Shown piece by piece: positions 33,886-43,715 of a stretch of 64,000 nucleotides of DNA. Each line of letters opens with the position of its first letter. Position 1 is the stretch's first letter. The translations under genes and the position numbers were made by a program. The DNA lies in assembly GCF_014644555.1 (NCBI RefSeq), contig NZ_BMKX01000011.1, forward strand, positions 62,001 through 126,000. Reading direction: 5' to 3'. The notes beneath the pieces were generated by a model. That model had not been told where the DNA came from and did not search any database. It saw nothing but the letters and a program-made list of their open reading frames with translations. This stretch comes from Glutamicibacter ardleyensis. Its GTDB lineage: Bacteria > Actinomycetota > Actinomycetes > Actinomycetales > Micrococcaceae.

Positions 33886-36438
33886 TTGCCAGCTTTTTTC
33901 GGACCACCGTCAGACGGCTCGTTCGAGGAATTCCTCTCCCGGTTCCTCTCCTCACGTGCCCAGGCCGCGCGCCCCATCGACATCACTCGTCTGCTCTCGC
34001 AGCGCACCCACGAAGCGGTATCCATCGCCGCCGGATTCGCCCACGAAAACGGACATTCAGAAATTGATGCGTTGCACCTGCTAGTCGCGCTGCTCCGCAC
34101 CGAGCCTGCCGGACAACACCTGAGCGCAATGGGTGTGGATCTTGAAGCCCTATCCAAGGACGCAATTCAGCGCCTGCCACGCCGCGAGGAGTCAACCGAG
34201 AAGCCTTCTCGTCTCTCCTCCGCTGCGCAGCGCAGTCTCTTTGATGCTTATCAGGTTGCTCGAAACTACGGTTCGACCTATATCGATCCGGAACACCTAT
34301 TCCTGGCCTTCGTCTTCTCACCAGACTCCCCCGTGGGTATGTTGCTCGCACAACACGGCATCACTGGCCAAAGCCTGCAACAGGCAGCCATGGAGCAAGC
34401 CCAGCGTGCGCAGTCCGGCGAAGCTGAGACTGGCGAAGAACAAGATGTGTCAATGCTCGAACGCTACGGCACCGATTTGACCGCTTTGGCATCTGACGGG
34501 CAAATCGATCCGGTCATCGGTCGCGATGACGAATTGGCTCAAGTCGTTGAGATCTTGGCTCGTCGCACCAAAAACAACCCGGTACTTATCGGTGAAGCTG
34601 GCGTGGGTAAGACCGCGATCGCCGAAGGACTGGCTCGCGCCATTGTTGCCGGCGAAGTCCCGGAGCAAATCCGCGGAACTCAACTGATCTCCATTGACCT
34701 TCCAGGAATGCTCTCTGGAACGCGTTACCGCGGAGACTTTGAACAGCGCTTGACCGGACTGCTCGAGGAAGTCGCTGACGCGGAGGGGCAGACCATCATC
34801 TTTATTGATGAAATGCACCTGCTAGTTGGCGCTGGTTCCGGAGAATCCGGGAACATGGATGCAGCTAATATCCTCAAACCACGTCTAGCTCGCGGTGAAC
34901 TGCACCTGATCGGCGCCACCACACTAGATGAATTCCGCAAGGTTGAAAAAGACTCGGCTCTGGTACGTCGCTTCGGCAAGGTCACCGTGGGAGAACCTTC
35001 TCAGGAAGTCGCCCTGGCGATCCTTGAAGGGTTGCAAGAATCATATGAAGATCACCACCAGGTGCAATACACCCCTGAGGCATTAAAAGCTGCGGTCTCG
35101 CTGTCGGCGCGCTACCTGACCGACCGTCGGTTGCCGGATAAGGCAATCGATCTGCTCGATATTGCTGGCGCTCGTAGGTCTATCGCCGCTGGTGGCACCG
35201 AGGACGTACAGGCACTACGCAATGAGCTGGTCGAGGCAGACCGTGAAAAGGCCCGTGCGATCGGCGAGGAACGTTATGAAGATGCCAGTGCATGGCGCGA
35301 TCATAATGCCGCTCTCACTGAGCGCATCACCGCTGCCGAAAAGGCCGGTGATTCTGGGATTACTCGTGTAGTTGATGAAGCCCAAATTTCCGAGGTCATC
35401 TCTCGCTCCACCGGAATCCCGACCTCCCGGATCAACGGGGATGACAAGAACCGGTTGGCCTCCTTGGAAGAACAATTGCATGCCTCGGTTATCGGTCAGC
35501 ACGACGCAGTTGCGGCTGTCTCCCGTGCGGTGCGCCGTAGTCGTACCGGTTTAGCTCCGGCACAACGTCCTATTGGTTCCTTCTTGTTCCTCGGCCCGAC
35601 CGGCGTGGGTAAAACCGAGCTGGCTAAGGCTCTAGCTAATAACCTGTTCGGTTCAGCCGATGCCTTAGTACGGATCGATATGAGCGAGTACGGAGAAAAG
35701 CACACCGTCTCGCGGCTCATCGGTGCCCCTCCAGGCTATGTGGGACACGACGAGCCAGGACAGCTAACCGAAAAGGTACGCCGCAACCCGTACTCGGTGA
35801 TTTTGCTCGATGAAATCGAAAAGGCTCACCCCGATGTATTCAACGTGCTCTTGCAGGTCTTGGATGACGGACGTTTGACCGATACTGCCGGACGCACCGT
35901 CGACTTTTCCAATACCCTGATCTTGATGACCAGTAACCTCGGCGGCGAATACCTCGCGAACAAGGCCGGTAACTTTGGTTTCACCTCGGTCAATGCGAGT
36001 AGCGAGAAGGCCGAAATTCGGGCCAAGGTCATGGGCAAGGTGCGTGAGTTCATGCGTCCCGAGTTCCTGAACCGCCTGGACGAGGTACTACTCTTCGGTA
36101 AGCTCAGCGAGTCTGAGATTGCGCAGATTGTGAAGCTGGTTCTTGATGAGACCGGCAAGCACCTGGCGGAGCAGGAACTGAAACTTCACGTCACCGATGC
36201 TGCTGTTTCATGGTTGGCAAAGGAAGGCTACGATCCAGAATTCGGCGCTCGTCCACTGCGTCGCCTGGTTCAGCGCAAGGTCCAAGATGCCATTGCCGAC
36301 CTGCTGATCGGTGACGAGCTCAACGCCGGCGACACCGTAGAGGTCGACTTCGCGGCAGGACAGCTAAAGGTTGCCAAGCAGGTCCCAGCCACGGAAATCG
36401 CACCAAGCGAACCGGTCATGGACTACTTCGGCAGCTAA
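33886..36438 (+). CDS. ClpC-like AAA+ unfoldase (Clp/Hsp100)
   Basis: 850 aa from TTG 33886, with AGGAGG 7 bases upstream. Order: N-terminal Clp repeat domain (about 35-175), first AAA+ module with GEAGVGKTA and [14 protein letters not shown], a short middle domain with UVR-like [17 protein letters not shown], second AAA+ module with [24 protein letters not shown] and a ClpB D2-small domain ([15 protein letters not shown]). The short middle domain puts it with ClpC rather than ClpB. The first 30 residues ([18 protein letters not shown]) are unlike classical ClpC, so it may be a second, specialised ClpC. It likely unfolds substrates for ClpP; heat control through the HAIR-like element is probable. 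Confidence 0.9.
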   Translation: MPAFFGPPSDGSFEEFLSRFLSSRAQAARPIDITRLLSQRTHEAVSIAAGFAHENGHSEIDALHLLVALLRTEPAGQHLSAMGVDLEALSKDAIQRLPRREESTEKPSRLSSAAQRSLFDAYQVARNYGSTYIDPEHLFLAFVFSPDSPVGMLLAQHGITGQSLQQAAMEQAQRAQSGEAETGEEQDVSMLERYGTDLTALASDGQIDPVIGRDDELAQVVEILARRTKNNPVLIGEAGVGKTAIAEGLARAIVAGEVPEQIRGTQLISIDLPGMLSGTRYRGDFEQRLTGLLEEVADAEGQTIIFIDEMHLLVGAGSGESGNMDAANILKPRLARGELHLIGATTLDEFRKVEKDSALVRRFGKVTVGEPSQEVALAILEGLQESYEDHHQVQYTPEALKAAVSLSARYLTDRRLPDKAIDLLDIAGARRSIAAGGTEDVQALRNELVEADREKARAIGEERYEDASAWRDHNAALTERITAAEKAGDSGITRVVDEAQISEVISRSTGIPTSRINGDDKNRLASLEEQLHASVIGQHDAVAAVSRAVRRSRTGLAPAQRPIGSFLFLGPTGVGKTELAKALANNLFGSADALVRIDMSEYGEKHTVSRLIGAPPGYVGHDEPGQLTEKVRRNPYSVILLDEIEKAHPDVFNVLLQVLDDGRLTDTAGRTVDFSNTLILMTSNLGGEYLANKAGNFGFTSVNASSEKAEIRAKVMGKVREFMRPEFLNRLDEVLLFGKLSESEIAQIVKLVLDETGKHLAEQELKLHVTDAAVSWLAKEGYDPEFGARPLRRLVQRKVQDAIADLLIGDELNAGDTVEVDFAAGQLKVAKQVPATEIAPSEPVMDYFGS

Positions 36439-36449
36439 GAAATTCCCTC

Positions 36450-36490
36450 AAGCGGGGCTAACGGATCATTTCGATCCGTTAGCCCCGCTT
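36450..36490 (+). terminator. Strong terminator after the Clp ATPase gene
   Basis: An 18-bp perfect stem (36450-36467 with 36473-36490, AAGCGGGGCTAACGGATC and its complement) closes a 5-base loop and is followed by TGTGTTT. Confidence 0.9.
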
Positions 36491-36607
36491 GTGTTTAATC
36501 GTCACTATCAATTCCTAGCTCTATGTCTTTACGGAACAATAAACGCGCATCTTGTCCTGTAGGAAGGCCTCGATAGACTGACAATTGACCAATACTCCGG
36601 AGGTTTC

Positions 36608-37516
36608 ATGCGCTCGCGTCTTCTTTTTACCATTGCTGCCGTGTCTTTAGTGTTGGCAGGATGCTCAAGTCAGCCCGACGCGATTGTCTCGGCATCTGAA
36701 CCGAACGACAAAGAGACTCACGCTCCTGTTGCTTCTACTTCAACTTCAGTTTCAGCTACTTCATCTGTTGAGGCGGCGGCTGTTTCGCCCACGCTAAAGG
36801 CAAGCGGACAGGACTGGGCTGATTCGAAAATCCAAGCTTGGTTGGATAATTCGGGCATCAAGTCGGTGAAGGGGTTCTATCCCCCAAACAATTTGATGAT
36901 CAGTTGGAGCGGTTCAGAACCGGGGCATCTCGAAATAGTCCTTGATAACTCTTATCGATTCAACCAAGACGGAATGCTTCAAAGCTACGAACGTCCCACC
37001 GATGAACTTCGAATAATGGGCCTCGTGATGTTCGAAAGCATCGGTGAACAATCACCAGAATTAGAATCAGTAACGTTTGCTACCGAGAATGGGAAATACT
37101 CGGGCACTTACTCCCGAGCCCGAACTGGTGCCGATCCTAATGATCGTGACGCTTGGGCTGAAGAGAAGTATGTGCAGTGGCTCGATTCGATGAATGATAC
37201 TTATGAGTCATTTTGCGGTGCGACCATCAAGAAACTTGCAACTTATCGTAGCTGCATCCCGACCGACCCACACGCGTACATTGATTCCGTAGAATCCCCT
37301 GATTTTGGCGAACTAGTAGTGACCTTGGCCCCCGGCAATTGGCAAGACAACACCTACGACACGAAATCACTTCCGGGCGTTAATTTTGTATCCGGAAACA
37401 TGATGCTCAAGATCAATAGCAAGGCTCATGGAAATGAACAGGTGGAAAAGCTGACCGTTATCGTCGAGGGATCCGATGAAACGAGCACCGAGTTCAAAAA
37501 TCCTCCCACGGAGTAG
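36608..37516 (+). CDS. Lipoprotein of unknown function (302 aa)
   Basis: ATG 36608 has GGAGG 5 bases upstream. A signal peptide ends in the lipobox VLAGC (Cys at about residue 19), then a Ser/Thr-rich linker to about residue 65 and a folded domain. That domain contains two cysteines (SFCGATIKKLATYRSCIP) likely to form a disulfide. It is probably an extracytoplasmic anchored protein. No family recognised. It is followed after 61 bp by a hydrolase gene on the same strand. Confidence 0.75.
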   Translation: MRSRLLFTIAAVSLVLAGCSSQPDAIVSASEPNDKETHAPVASTSTSVSATSSVEAAAVSPTLKASGQDWADSKIQAWLDNSGIKSVKGFYPPNNLMISWSGSEPGHLEIVLDNSYRFNQDGMLQSYERPTDELRIMGLVMFESIGEQSPELESVTFATENGKYSGTYSRARTGADPNDRDAWAEEKYVQWLDSMNDTYESFCGATIKKLATYRSCIPTDPHAYIDSVESPDFGELVVTLAPGNWQDNTYDTKSLPGVNFVSGNMMLKINSKAHGNEQVEKLTVIVEGSDETSTEFKNPPTE

Positions 37517-37577
37517 GTTCGCCACGGGCACCAGTCCCGACCCCTTGAACACCCCAGAAAGAACTACGCTTGATCCT

Positions 37578-38240
37578 ATGAGCCAGGAAATACTTATCCC
37601 AGGGGAAGACGGCCACCTAAGCGCATCTCTAGACGTTGCGGATGATGCATTTGCGTTTCTCATCTTGGCTCACGGGTCAGGCGCTGGGAAAGATCACGAC
37701 TTTATGACTGGGTTTGCTTCAGCCATAGTGCAGCACAGGGTCTCGGTGTTGCGCTTCAATTTTCCCTACATGGACGCCAGTAAAAAGTTCCCAGACAAGG
37801 CGCCGATTGCCGTTGCCGCGTGGAAACAAGTCCACCAGTGGGCCGCGGATAACCTTGCGGCCGGACTTCCCATTTTTACCGCAGGAAAATCTTTCGGTGG
37901 ACGCATGGCTTCCCTTGCTGTCAGCGAGGGGATGCCCGCCGAAGCATTGATTTTCTTAGGCTACCCACTGCACGCCCCGAAGAAGGAAGACAAGCTCCGC
38001 GACGAGCACCTTTACCCACTAACTATTCCCATGCTTTTTCTTGAGGGAACCCGTGATCCATTCGCCAATCCAGCGATCATCAATCGTGTGGTCTCGAACC
38101 TGAACGCAGAGAGCCAAATTGTCTGGTTTGAAGGTGGGGACCATTCATTCAAGGTCGCCTACTCGGGCCGTTCGGTAACTCAGGATGGCGCCACATTAGC
38201 CGAGCCCACCGCCACGTTTATTCGTAGCCGGCTTAGCTAA
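37578..38240 (+). CDS. Alpha/beta-hydrolase of the KANL3/Tex30 type
   Basis: 220 aa from ATG 37578. LILAHGSGAGKDHDFM supplies the oxyanion-side loop, AGKSFGGRMAS the nucleophile elbow (Ser in GKSFGG), LEGTRDPFANP the acid and GGDHSFK the His of the triad. The compact size and AHGSGAGMDHxFM-like signature are typical of the dienelactone-hydrolase-like Tex30 group with unknown substrate. The stop overlaps the convergent ATPase gene by 4 bp. Confidence 0.85.
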   Translation: MSQEILIPGEDGHLSASLDVADDAFAFLILAHGSGAGKDHDFMTGFASAIVQHRVSVLRFNFPYMDASKKFPDKAPIAVAAWKQVHQWAADNLAAGLPIFTAGKSFGGRMASLAVSEGMPAEALIFLGYPLHAPKKEDKLRDEHLYPLTIPMLFLEGTRDPFANPAIINRVVSNLNAESQIVWFEGGDHSFKVAYSGRSVTQDGATLAEPTATFIRSRLS

Positions 38241-38947
38241 GACTTCAAAAAGTCGTGTGGGTCGGACAGAAACTCTCGCCACTGCCTAATGAGTTCAAGT
38301 CGATCGTATTCACTTTCGCGCATACCCCACGAACCAATTTCTAAGATCTTCGCGCCAGGGAACGCTGCCAGAATGGGCGAATGAGTGGAAATGATTAGCT
38401 GAGAGCCTCGCTCTAATATTCCGCTCAACTTCCGCACCAAGGCAGTACATCCCGCTAAAGACAAAGCTGATTCAGGTTCGTCCAGAAGCCATAGTCCCTT
38501 GAGGTTTATTCGCTCATCGACGAGATCCAAGAAAGATTCGCCATGGCTGCGCTCATGCAACGCAGAGCCCAACGCCGATTGTTCTAAGTATGTGTAGAAG
38601 GAATGCATGGTTTCTGCACGAAGAAAGAACCCCTTTCGCGAGGCAGCCGCACCACGTTGGAGTTTGAGCATTTGCGCGAGGGAAGATTCCGATGCTCGGG
38701 TCACGTGCATCGCGCCGGTAGACCCACCTTCCGGGTTCATCCCGTAGGCGATCGCCACCGCTTCGAGCAATGTAGATTTACCGACACCGTTTTCTCCCAC
38801 GATCACGGTGACTCGACCCAAATCCAGACCTTCGAGAAGCAGTTGTCGCACCGGTGGCAAAACTAACGGCCATTGCACCGCAAGTGGTGCTCCCGGATCC
38901 AGCGACTCCACACGACGCACGGGCAAGAACAGGTCACTTTGATTCAT
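38237..38947 (-). CDS. ABC-type/AAA ATPase (RecF/SMC-like, small)
   Basis: 236 aa from ATG 38947. Walker A is GENGVGKSTLLEAV, Walker B LLDEPESALS, and the H-loop is ISTHSPIL. There is a Q-like region and signature-like segment in between, but no membrane partner gene. Proteins of this compact type are stand-alone ATPases related to DNA-repair or defence AAA-15 families; the actual function is unknown. It starts 13 bp after the ramB stop, so the two are co-transcribed. Confidence 0.85.
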   Translation of the reverse strand: MNQSDLFLPVRRVESLDPGAPLAVQWPLVLPPVRQLLLEGLDLGRVTVIVGENGVGKSTLLEAVAIAYGMNPEGGSTGAMHVTRASESSLAQMLKLQRGAAASRKGFFLRAETMHSFYTYLEQSALGSALHERSHGESFLDLVDERINLKGLWLLDEPESALSLAGCTALVRKLSGILERGSQLIISTHSPILAAFPGAKILEIGSWGMRESEYDRLELIRQWREFLSDPHDFLKS

Positions 38948-38960
38948 CGCCACAGGTTGT

Positions 38961-40454
38961 CTATCGCTGTTGTTGCAAGAATCGGTAAACCTCGGTTTCA
39001 TCTACGCCAGGGAACGCTCCGGTGGGCATCGCTGCCAAAAGGTGCGTATTTGCGCGAGTAGACGGCCATGCGTTTCCAAACCATTCGCTGGATAACTCCG
39101 CCGGCGGGCGTCTGCAACAGTTTTCATCTGGACACGTCGACTGGCAACGTTCCTTGGTGTCGCGGCCACGAAACCATTTGACATGCTCAAAAGGAACCCC
39201 GATGGATAGCGAATACAGCCCCGAAGAGTGCCGTTCGGTACGCGCAGTACACCAGTAGGTGCCATTTACCGTATCGGTGTACTGCTCGAAGGAACGGAAT
39301 TTATCCATCTGTTCAAAGACCACGCGACTTGTCCAATAACGGCAAATGCTCTGCCCTTCGATAGCGCCGGTGTGATCCGCTGGGAAATTTACTCGGTCGT
39401 TTTCATAGGCCTTATGCAATATCCCCGATTCGTGGACCTTCTGAAAATGGCAGGTTACTCCCAGATGTTCTGTTGCCAAGTTGGTAAACCGGTGAGCTGC
39501 AGTTTCATAGGAGACCGCAAAGGCGTCGCGCAGATCCTCAATCGCGATTTCTCTTTTGGCCTTCGCCTGCCGCAAGAACTCGGTGGTTGATTTCTCAGGC
39601 ATCATCAAGGCCGCGGCAAAGTAGTTCGTCGCGACGCGCTGGTCCAAAAAGTTCGCATAGCTGGTGGGGGCTTCGTGGCCCAGAATGTAGTGGCCCAACG
39701 CTTGAAGCAGTACCGAACGTGGGTCATGCTCGGAGCGACTGGCCTGTGTTAGATAGATTCTCTTGTTCTTCAAGTCAGTCACCGAGCGGGTGGAATGCGG
39801 AAGATTACCAACAAATCGGAGGCTGAATCCAAGGTGTTCAGCGATATCAGCTGCACGGTGATGCGATAGCGGTCCAGCGTCATGGCCCACTGCCGCAAGC
39901 ACCTTCGAGGCTTCTTGCTCAATTTCCTTGTAGTAGTTATTACGCTGACGCATCTCTTGGCGTAGCGCGGTGTTTGCACGCCGCGCTTCTTCCGGAGTTG
40001 CAGCCTGTTCTTCAAGACGGCGTTCTAGTTCATTTTGTAATCCTACGAGTGATTCGAGTACGTCCATGGGTAAACGCGTACCTACGCGCACCTTCGGTAA
40101 TCCCAATGCCTCATAGAGCGGGCCTCGTTGCGCACGTTCCAGATCAATTTCCAATGCTGCGCGTCGTGTAGGGGGCTCGGATCCCAAAAGATCATCAACT
40201 CCCACTTGCAATGCTCTGGCCAATGACTTGAGCAGCGAAAGTTTCGGTTCCCGCTTGCCATTTTCTATCAGTGATAGTTGGCTGGGAGCCGTTCCCACTA
40301 GCGCCGAGACATCGTCTAACGTCAACGACTTTGCTTTGCGCAGGTGGCGAATTCGTCGGCCAAGCGCAAGCGTATCGAGCTCCGGGTCCAGAGCAGACTC
40401 GGATTCGATGTCAACGGAGAAATTACGATTCCATGTGGATGCAGTCACATTCAC
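38961..40454 (-). CDS. ramB: RamB/ScfR-type regulator of acetate and short-chain acyl metabolism
   Basis: 497 aa. Residues about 30-90 form an XRE helix-turn-helix (LGRRIRHLRKAKSLTLDDVS, then APSQLSLIENGKREPKLSLL). The middle region has an ImmA/IrrE-like segment, though the usual HExxH reads LGHYILGHE. The C-terminal ~200 residues are the ScfR/DUF2083 domain with clustered cysteines (CQSTCPDENCCRR). RamB represses or tunes aceA, aceB and acetate-activation genes in Corynebacterium and mycobacteria; the same two genes lie 3-6 kb downstream. The GTG at 40454 has only AGG close by, so the start may be a few codons later. Shared sequence motifs before ramB and aceA support a link. Confidence 0.85.
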   Translation of the reverse strand: MNVTASTWNRNFSVDIESESALDPELDTLALGRRIRHLRKAKSLTLDDVSALVGTAPSQLSLIENGKREPKLSLLKSLARALQVGVDDLLGSEPPTRRAALEIDLERAQRGPLYEALGLPKVRVGTRLPMDVLESLVGLQNELERRLEEQAATPEEARRANTALRQEMRQRNNYYKEIEQEASKVLAAVGHDAGPLSHHRAADIAEHLGFSLRFVGNLPHSTRSVTDLKNKRIYLTQASRSEHDPRSVLLQALGHYILGHEAPTSYANFLDQRVATNYFAAALMMPEKSTTEFLRQAKAKREIAIEDLRDAFAVSYETAAHRFTNLATEHLGVTCHFQKVHESGILHKAYENDRVNFPADHTGAIEGQSICRYWTSRVVFEQMDKFRSFEQYTDTVNGTYWCTARTERHSSGLYSLSIGVPFEHVKWFRGRDTKERCQSTCPDENCCRRPPAELSSEWFGNAWPSTRANTHLLAAMPTGAFPGVDETEVYRFLQQQR

Positions 40455-40461
40455 AGCCTAA

Positions 40462-40503
40462 GCGAAGAACAATCAATTTTTCTAGGAATTCGCCCTAAAT
40501 GAC
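40462..40503. promoter_or_regulatory. Motifs upstream of ramB shared with the aceA promoter
   Basis: GCGAAGAAC (40462-40470) and GCCCTAAATGAC (40492-40503) recur before aceA as GCGAAGAAC (43550-43558) and GCCCTAATGAC (43529-43539). Together with the inverted GAATTCGCC they suggest a common operator, possibly for RamB auto-control. Confidence 0.45.
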
Positions 40504-40601
40504 AATAATTGCGTGCGACAAGAACAACCGCGTCAAAAGATTTTCTGTTCTTTCCTCTAAACCGATCGCAGCGTTAGCTGGCTTCTGTTTCACTCAACCA
40601 A

Positions 40602-41930
40602 TTATTTCTTCCATTTCATGACTTCAACGTACGCATCATTTGTTGAGTACCCTGTTCCGCGCACGCCCCAGGCAAAGTAGTCGCCGTTGCAGAAGGCCGT
40701 GCCTGTTAGCCCTTCCTTTGCAACCTTAGAAAGTTCATTGGTTTCTAGATCCAGTAAGTACTGCCAACCATCACTCGCGCCTCCGCTGTCCGCCACCTGC
40801 CAGGCAGCATGCTGTCCACAGATTGCGTAGCCCACAGCGCGTGAATCAGCTGGCAGTGCGACGGCTATAACATCCTTATTCTGAAGATTAGTCACTAAGA
40901 ACTTGTCAGCCAGCTGAGTCATCAGAGTTTCCCCTTGCCCAACTAATCCCGTAAATGCCACAGTGTCATCGAGCAACGAGCTTCCGGTGAGTAGAACTTC
41001 AGGATCCGCTTGCTTGGTATGAAGCGAAATTGATTTTGCTACGTGCTTCTCGGAATTCTTTTCGGTGCCATTTTCAGTCACCAAATCTAAAACCGCGATC
41101 CCCTGATCCAGCACGGCGGGATTGGTGGCATCATCAGCGAAAATCTTGCTTTTGTCATCTTCAGATAGCGAATGTTGGAGGACCGCGGATGAAGTTGACC
41201 CGTTAGCCTTGGTGGTCAAAGTTGACCAATATACGGACTTATCGTCCGCCACCGGGACGGCTACCTCGACATTCCACTCATCGTTGCCAAATTCATCATC
41301 GTTTTTTGACTTCGCCAATAACTTTGATTGATTCCCTGGGCCGCCGGTGAACAGCCGCCAGGTTCTAGAGGCGGATCCATAATTGGGGCTTTCTACCCAG
41401 AGATAACCATCATCCGTGGAAAGCGCGGAGGTGACGGTACGGTTACCATCACCTTCAACCAGCTTCCGAGTACTTCCAAATGCAGTGAACTCTCCATTTT
41501 TTGCAAGCCCGATTTCACCATGGTCACTCAATTTGGTATCTGCTTGTGTAGGTCTCATCTGCTGTGACAGCTCGCCTAGGACCTCGCCTTGGCTGCTTAG
41601 CCCCAACCCCGAGAGGAAATTCGAGTGCTTTTGCCAGTTATCCGTTGAATCCTGCACGGTGAATTGATCTTCAAACGCGACTTCAGTGGCAGCGCCCAGC
41701 TCGACAACTCGTGCGCTGACTTCCTTCCCACTGCCCCATTGGACCTCAGAAAGAGTCTGCGGTTGAGTCACACCGTTGTCAATTGCGCCGGGATTTGTCG
41801 CGGCCCCATCACTTGAAACACACGACGTGCTCAGACAAAGCGCCGCTGTTAGTAGGCCAAGGCTGAGGAGTCGGGATTTAGGTCGCAAGGTCGATCCATT
41901 CTCTGGTCCGGTCACTGACTCAGGCTGCAC
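40602..41930 (-). CDS. Secreted protein or lipoprotein of unknown function (442 aa)
   Basis: The N-terminus has a hydrophobic signal (LLSLGLLTAALCLSTSCVSS); the Cys could be lipidated, but LSTSC is a poor lipobox. The rest is beta-rich and hydrophilic with repeated patterns like SxDDGYLWVES, VYWSTL and YAICGQHAAWQVAD, which resemble blades of a beta-propeller. A surface or wall-associated beta-propeller is a reasonable guess. No catalytic motif is seen. Single gene, convergent with nothing; upstream 41931-42166 is empty. Confidence 0.65.
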   Translation of the reverse strand: MQPESVTGPENGSTLRPKSRLLSLGLLTAALCLSTSCVSSDGAATNPGAIDNGVTQPQTLSEVQWGSGKEVSARVVELGAATEVAFEDQFTVQDSTDNWQKHSNFLSGLGLSSQGEVLGELSQQMRPTQADTKLSDHGEIGLAKNGEFTAFGSTRKLVEGDGNRTVTSALSTDDGYLWVESPNYGSASRTWRLFTGGPGNQSKLLAKSKNDDEFGNDEWNVEVAVPVADDKSVYWSTLTTKANGSTSSAVLQHSLSEDDKSKIFADDATNPAVLDQGIAVLDLVTENGTEKNSEKHVAKSISLHTKQADPEVLLTGSSLLDDTVAFTGLVGQGETLMTQLADKFLVTNLQNKDVIAVALPADSRAVGYAICGQHAAWQVADSGGASDGWQYLLDLETNELSKVAKEGLTGTAFCNGDYFAWGVRGTGYSTNDAYVEVMKWKK

Positions 41931-42166
41931 GACATCAAATTTTCCTCGCCGGCCTGCTGATCTTCATACTAGGTCAGCGCCTTGGCAAACTTCAATAACC
42001 CAAGGGATGACATTGGGGAAATTCCTCCACCGCATGTTGTGAATTATCGAGCTCGCGCCCTAGGACTTAAAGGTTTGGATTCACGTGAAACTCTCAGCAA
42101 CAATTCGCTATCAACACCGGGTACTTGAACGTTGTAGAGATTAAGACATCTACTTAAGGACCTGCG

Positions 42167-42790
42167 ATTATCACCACCGAAATCACACAGCGCCCCGTTC
42201 ATCACCCCAAAGCTTTACGGTTCAGCGGGACCCTGATTGTGCTCGGCATCGATGGTTCAGGCAAAAGCACCGCCGTCGCCGCACTCGTCCACGCCCTGAA
42301 GCAAGAAGATGTTCTCGCCCAGCGAGTGGCGAATCCAGCAGCGCGTAAATGGTTGAATCACCGAGTCGCCAATTCTCGTTTTGAAATTTCACGCGCCACC
42401 CAGGATGGCATCGAATCAATATTCCGACTGTTTAATGTCGCACGCAATACGATCAAAGCTTCATTATTCTCCGGAGTCACCGTGATGGATCGTCACGTAG
42501 CCTGCCAGCTTGCGCTTCGCCAGGTGCGCGGACTGCCACAAGGTCGATTCTTCCTCTGGCTAGCTCTCGCCTGTGCAAAAGATGCTGACGTGGTTGTGCT
42601 GGATGTTGGTGCGGACACGGCGTATTCACGAATTCAACAGCGCGGCGAGGATACCGAAACCAAGGAATTCCTTGAGGCGAGCCGCAACGCATATTTAGAG
42701 ATGGCGGCGAGACATAAATGGACGGTGATCAGCTCCGCCCAACGCGTTGATGGTGTGGTTGATGAGCTACTAGCAGTTCTGGACAAGTAA
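42167..42790 (+). CDS. P-loop kinase (thymidylate-kinase-like), probable ATT start
   Basis: 207 aa if translation begins at ATT 42167. The P-loop is VLGIDGSGKSTAVAAL, followed by a DR motif (VTVMDRHVACQLAL) and a lid-like segment (AYSRIQQRGEDTETKEF), as in dTMP-kinase-like enzymes. The first ordinary start, GTG 42239, would remove the beta strand (TLIVLGID) needed for the P-loop. ATT 42167 has AAGGA at a 6-base distance and the frame is closed by TAA at 42155-42157, so an unusual start is the best reading. It could phosphorylate a nucleotide or sugar; substrate unknown. The HutD gene follows after 9 bp. Confidence 0.7.
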   Translation: MITTEITQRPVHHPKALRFSGTLIVLGIDGSGKSTAVAALVHALKQEDVLAQRVANPAARKWLNHRVANSRFEISRATQDGIESIFRLFNVARNTIKASLFSGVTVMDRHVACQLALRQVRGLPQGRFFLWLALACAKDADVVVLDVGADTAYSRIQQRGEDTETKEFLEASRNAYLEMAARHKWTVISSAQRVDGVVDELLAVLDK

Positions 42791-42799
42791 ACTCGAATT

Positions 42800-43402
42800 A
42801 TGAGTGAAGCAGCCGCGCAGTTCGCCCCAGGAACCATCTTCCCACTAGCCCAGAGCAGCAAAAAACAATGGGAGCTGGGGCAGGTACGCCAGATATGCGC
42901 CGGCGAGCTAACCACCGAGGGTCAGCTCACCGCCGTCGTGCAAGACTCCGCGAGCTGGAACCTCTCGATTCGTTCAATTGAAAAAGCAGGCTCCTTTCAG
43001 GGCTCTGGTATTGCACAGGCGCTAACCCTCATTGCAGGAGATTTCCTCCAGCTTGATGTTGACGGGCAGATTCACGGACTTGAACCGTTGCGCCCACTTA
43101 AAATTGAAACGTCCAACCCCGTGACAACCAGCCAGCCCGCTGAGGAATTACTCGTCCTGCACCTAACGACCCAGTCTGGACGCGTGCGCGGCACAGTGCG
43201 CATCGTTGAACTGTCCAAGAAACGCGATCAGTACCTGTTCGATGGCCAGCTAGGTGTATTGGTGCAGGGTAACGGCATTCTGAAACTCAACGGCGAAGAA
43301 CAAAAGCTGGAAGTGCGCGACACCGTCATCGGTGGCGATACGGCCGAACCGACCGTCTCTGGTCGCGGTTTCATGGCAGTCGTCTCACTGGATCTGCCCT
43401 AA
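42800..43402 (+). CDS. HutD/Ves-family cupin protein
   Basis: 200 aa from ATG 42800. It has the HutD pattern: ASWNLSIRSIEKAGSFQGSG, then a strand-rich AQALTLIAGDFLQLDV segment, and a second half with a cupin-like strand order ending in GFMAVVSLDL. HutD accompanies histidine-degradation genes, but none are here, so it may be a general binding protein. Likely in one transcript with the kinase upstream. Confidence 0.75.
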   Translation: MSEAAAQFAPGTIFPLAQSSKKQWELGQVRQICAGELTTEGQLTAVVQDSASWNLSIRSIEKAGSFQGSGIAQALTLIAGDFLQLDVDGQIHGLEPLRPLKIETSNPVTTSQPAEELLVLHLTTQSGRVRGTVRIVELSKKRDQYLFDGQLGVLVQGNGILKLNGEEQKLEVRDTVIGGDTAEPTVSGRGFMAVVSLDLP

Positions 43403-43528
43403 CCGGTAAAACCACTCATTTACGCACCATCCCACCCTTTAGCGCGCCCAAGAGTTAGCCAGAGCACGCTCCAGTTTCTGAAAAAACTAACTTCTTTCCT
43501 TTCTACTCTCCACTTTTTGAGCAGTTTT

Positions 43529-43592
43529 GCCCTAATGACGCGAATTTATGCGAAGAACTTAATATTTTTGAGCTTTGTCAAAGAACTGCAAA
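43529..43592 (+). promoter_or_regulatory. aceA control region with RamB-like motifs
   Basis: Within the 313-bp gap before aceA: GCCCTAATGAC (43529), GCGAAT and GCGAAGAAC (43540-43558), the palindrome CTTTG-T-CAAAG (43573-43583) and AGAACTGCAAA (43582-43592). The last two resemble the RamB consensus (A/G)AACTTTGCAAA with small gaps. The rest of 43403-43528 is A+T-rich without other features. Confidence 0.5.
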
Positions 43593-43715
43593 TCTTTCCT
43601 CTAAAGACCCCTATTGCACCCCTTGCATCTGCGGAATAGTCAATGTCACGAAGAAGTTCACCGCATTCGAATGAATACGGACGAACACCAACATGTGGGC
43701 GAAGGGGCCAGCACA

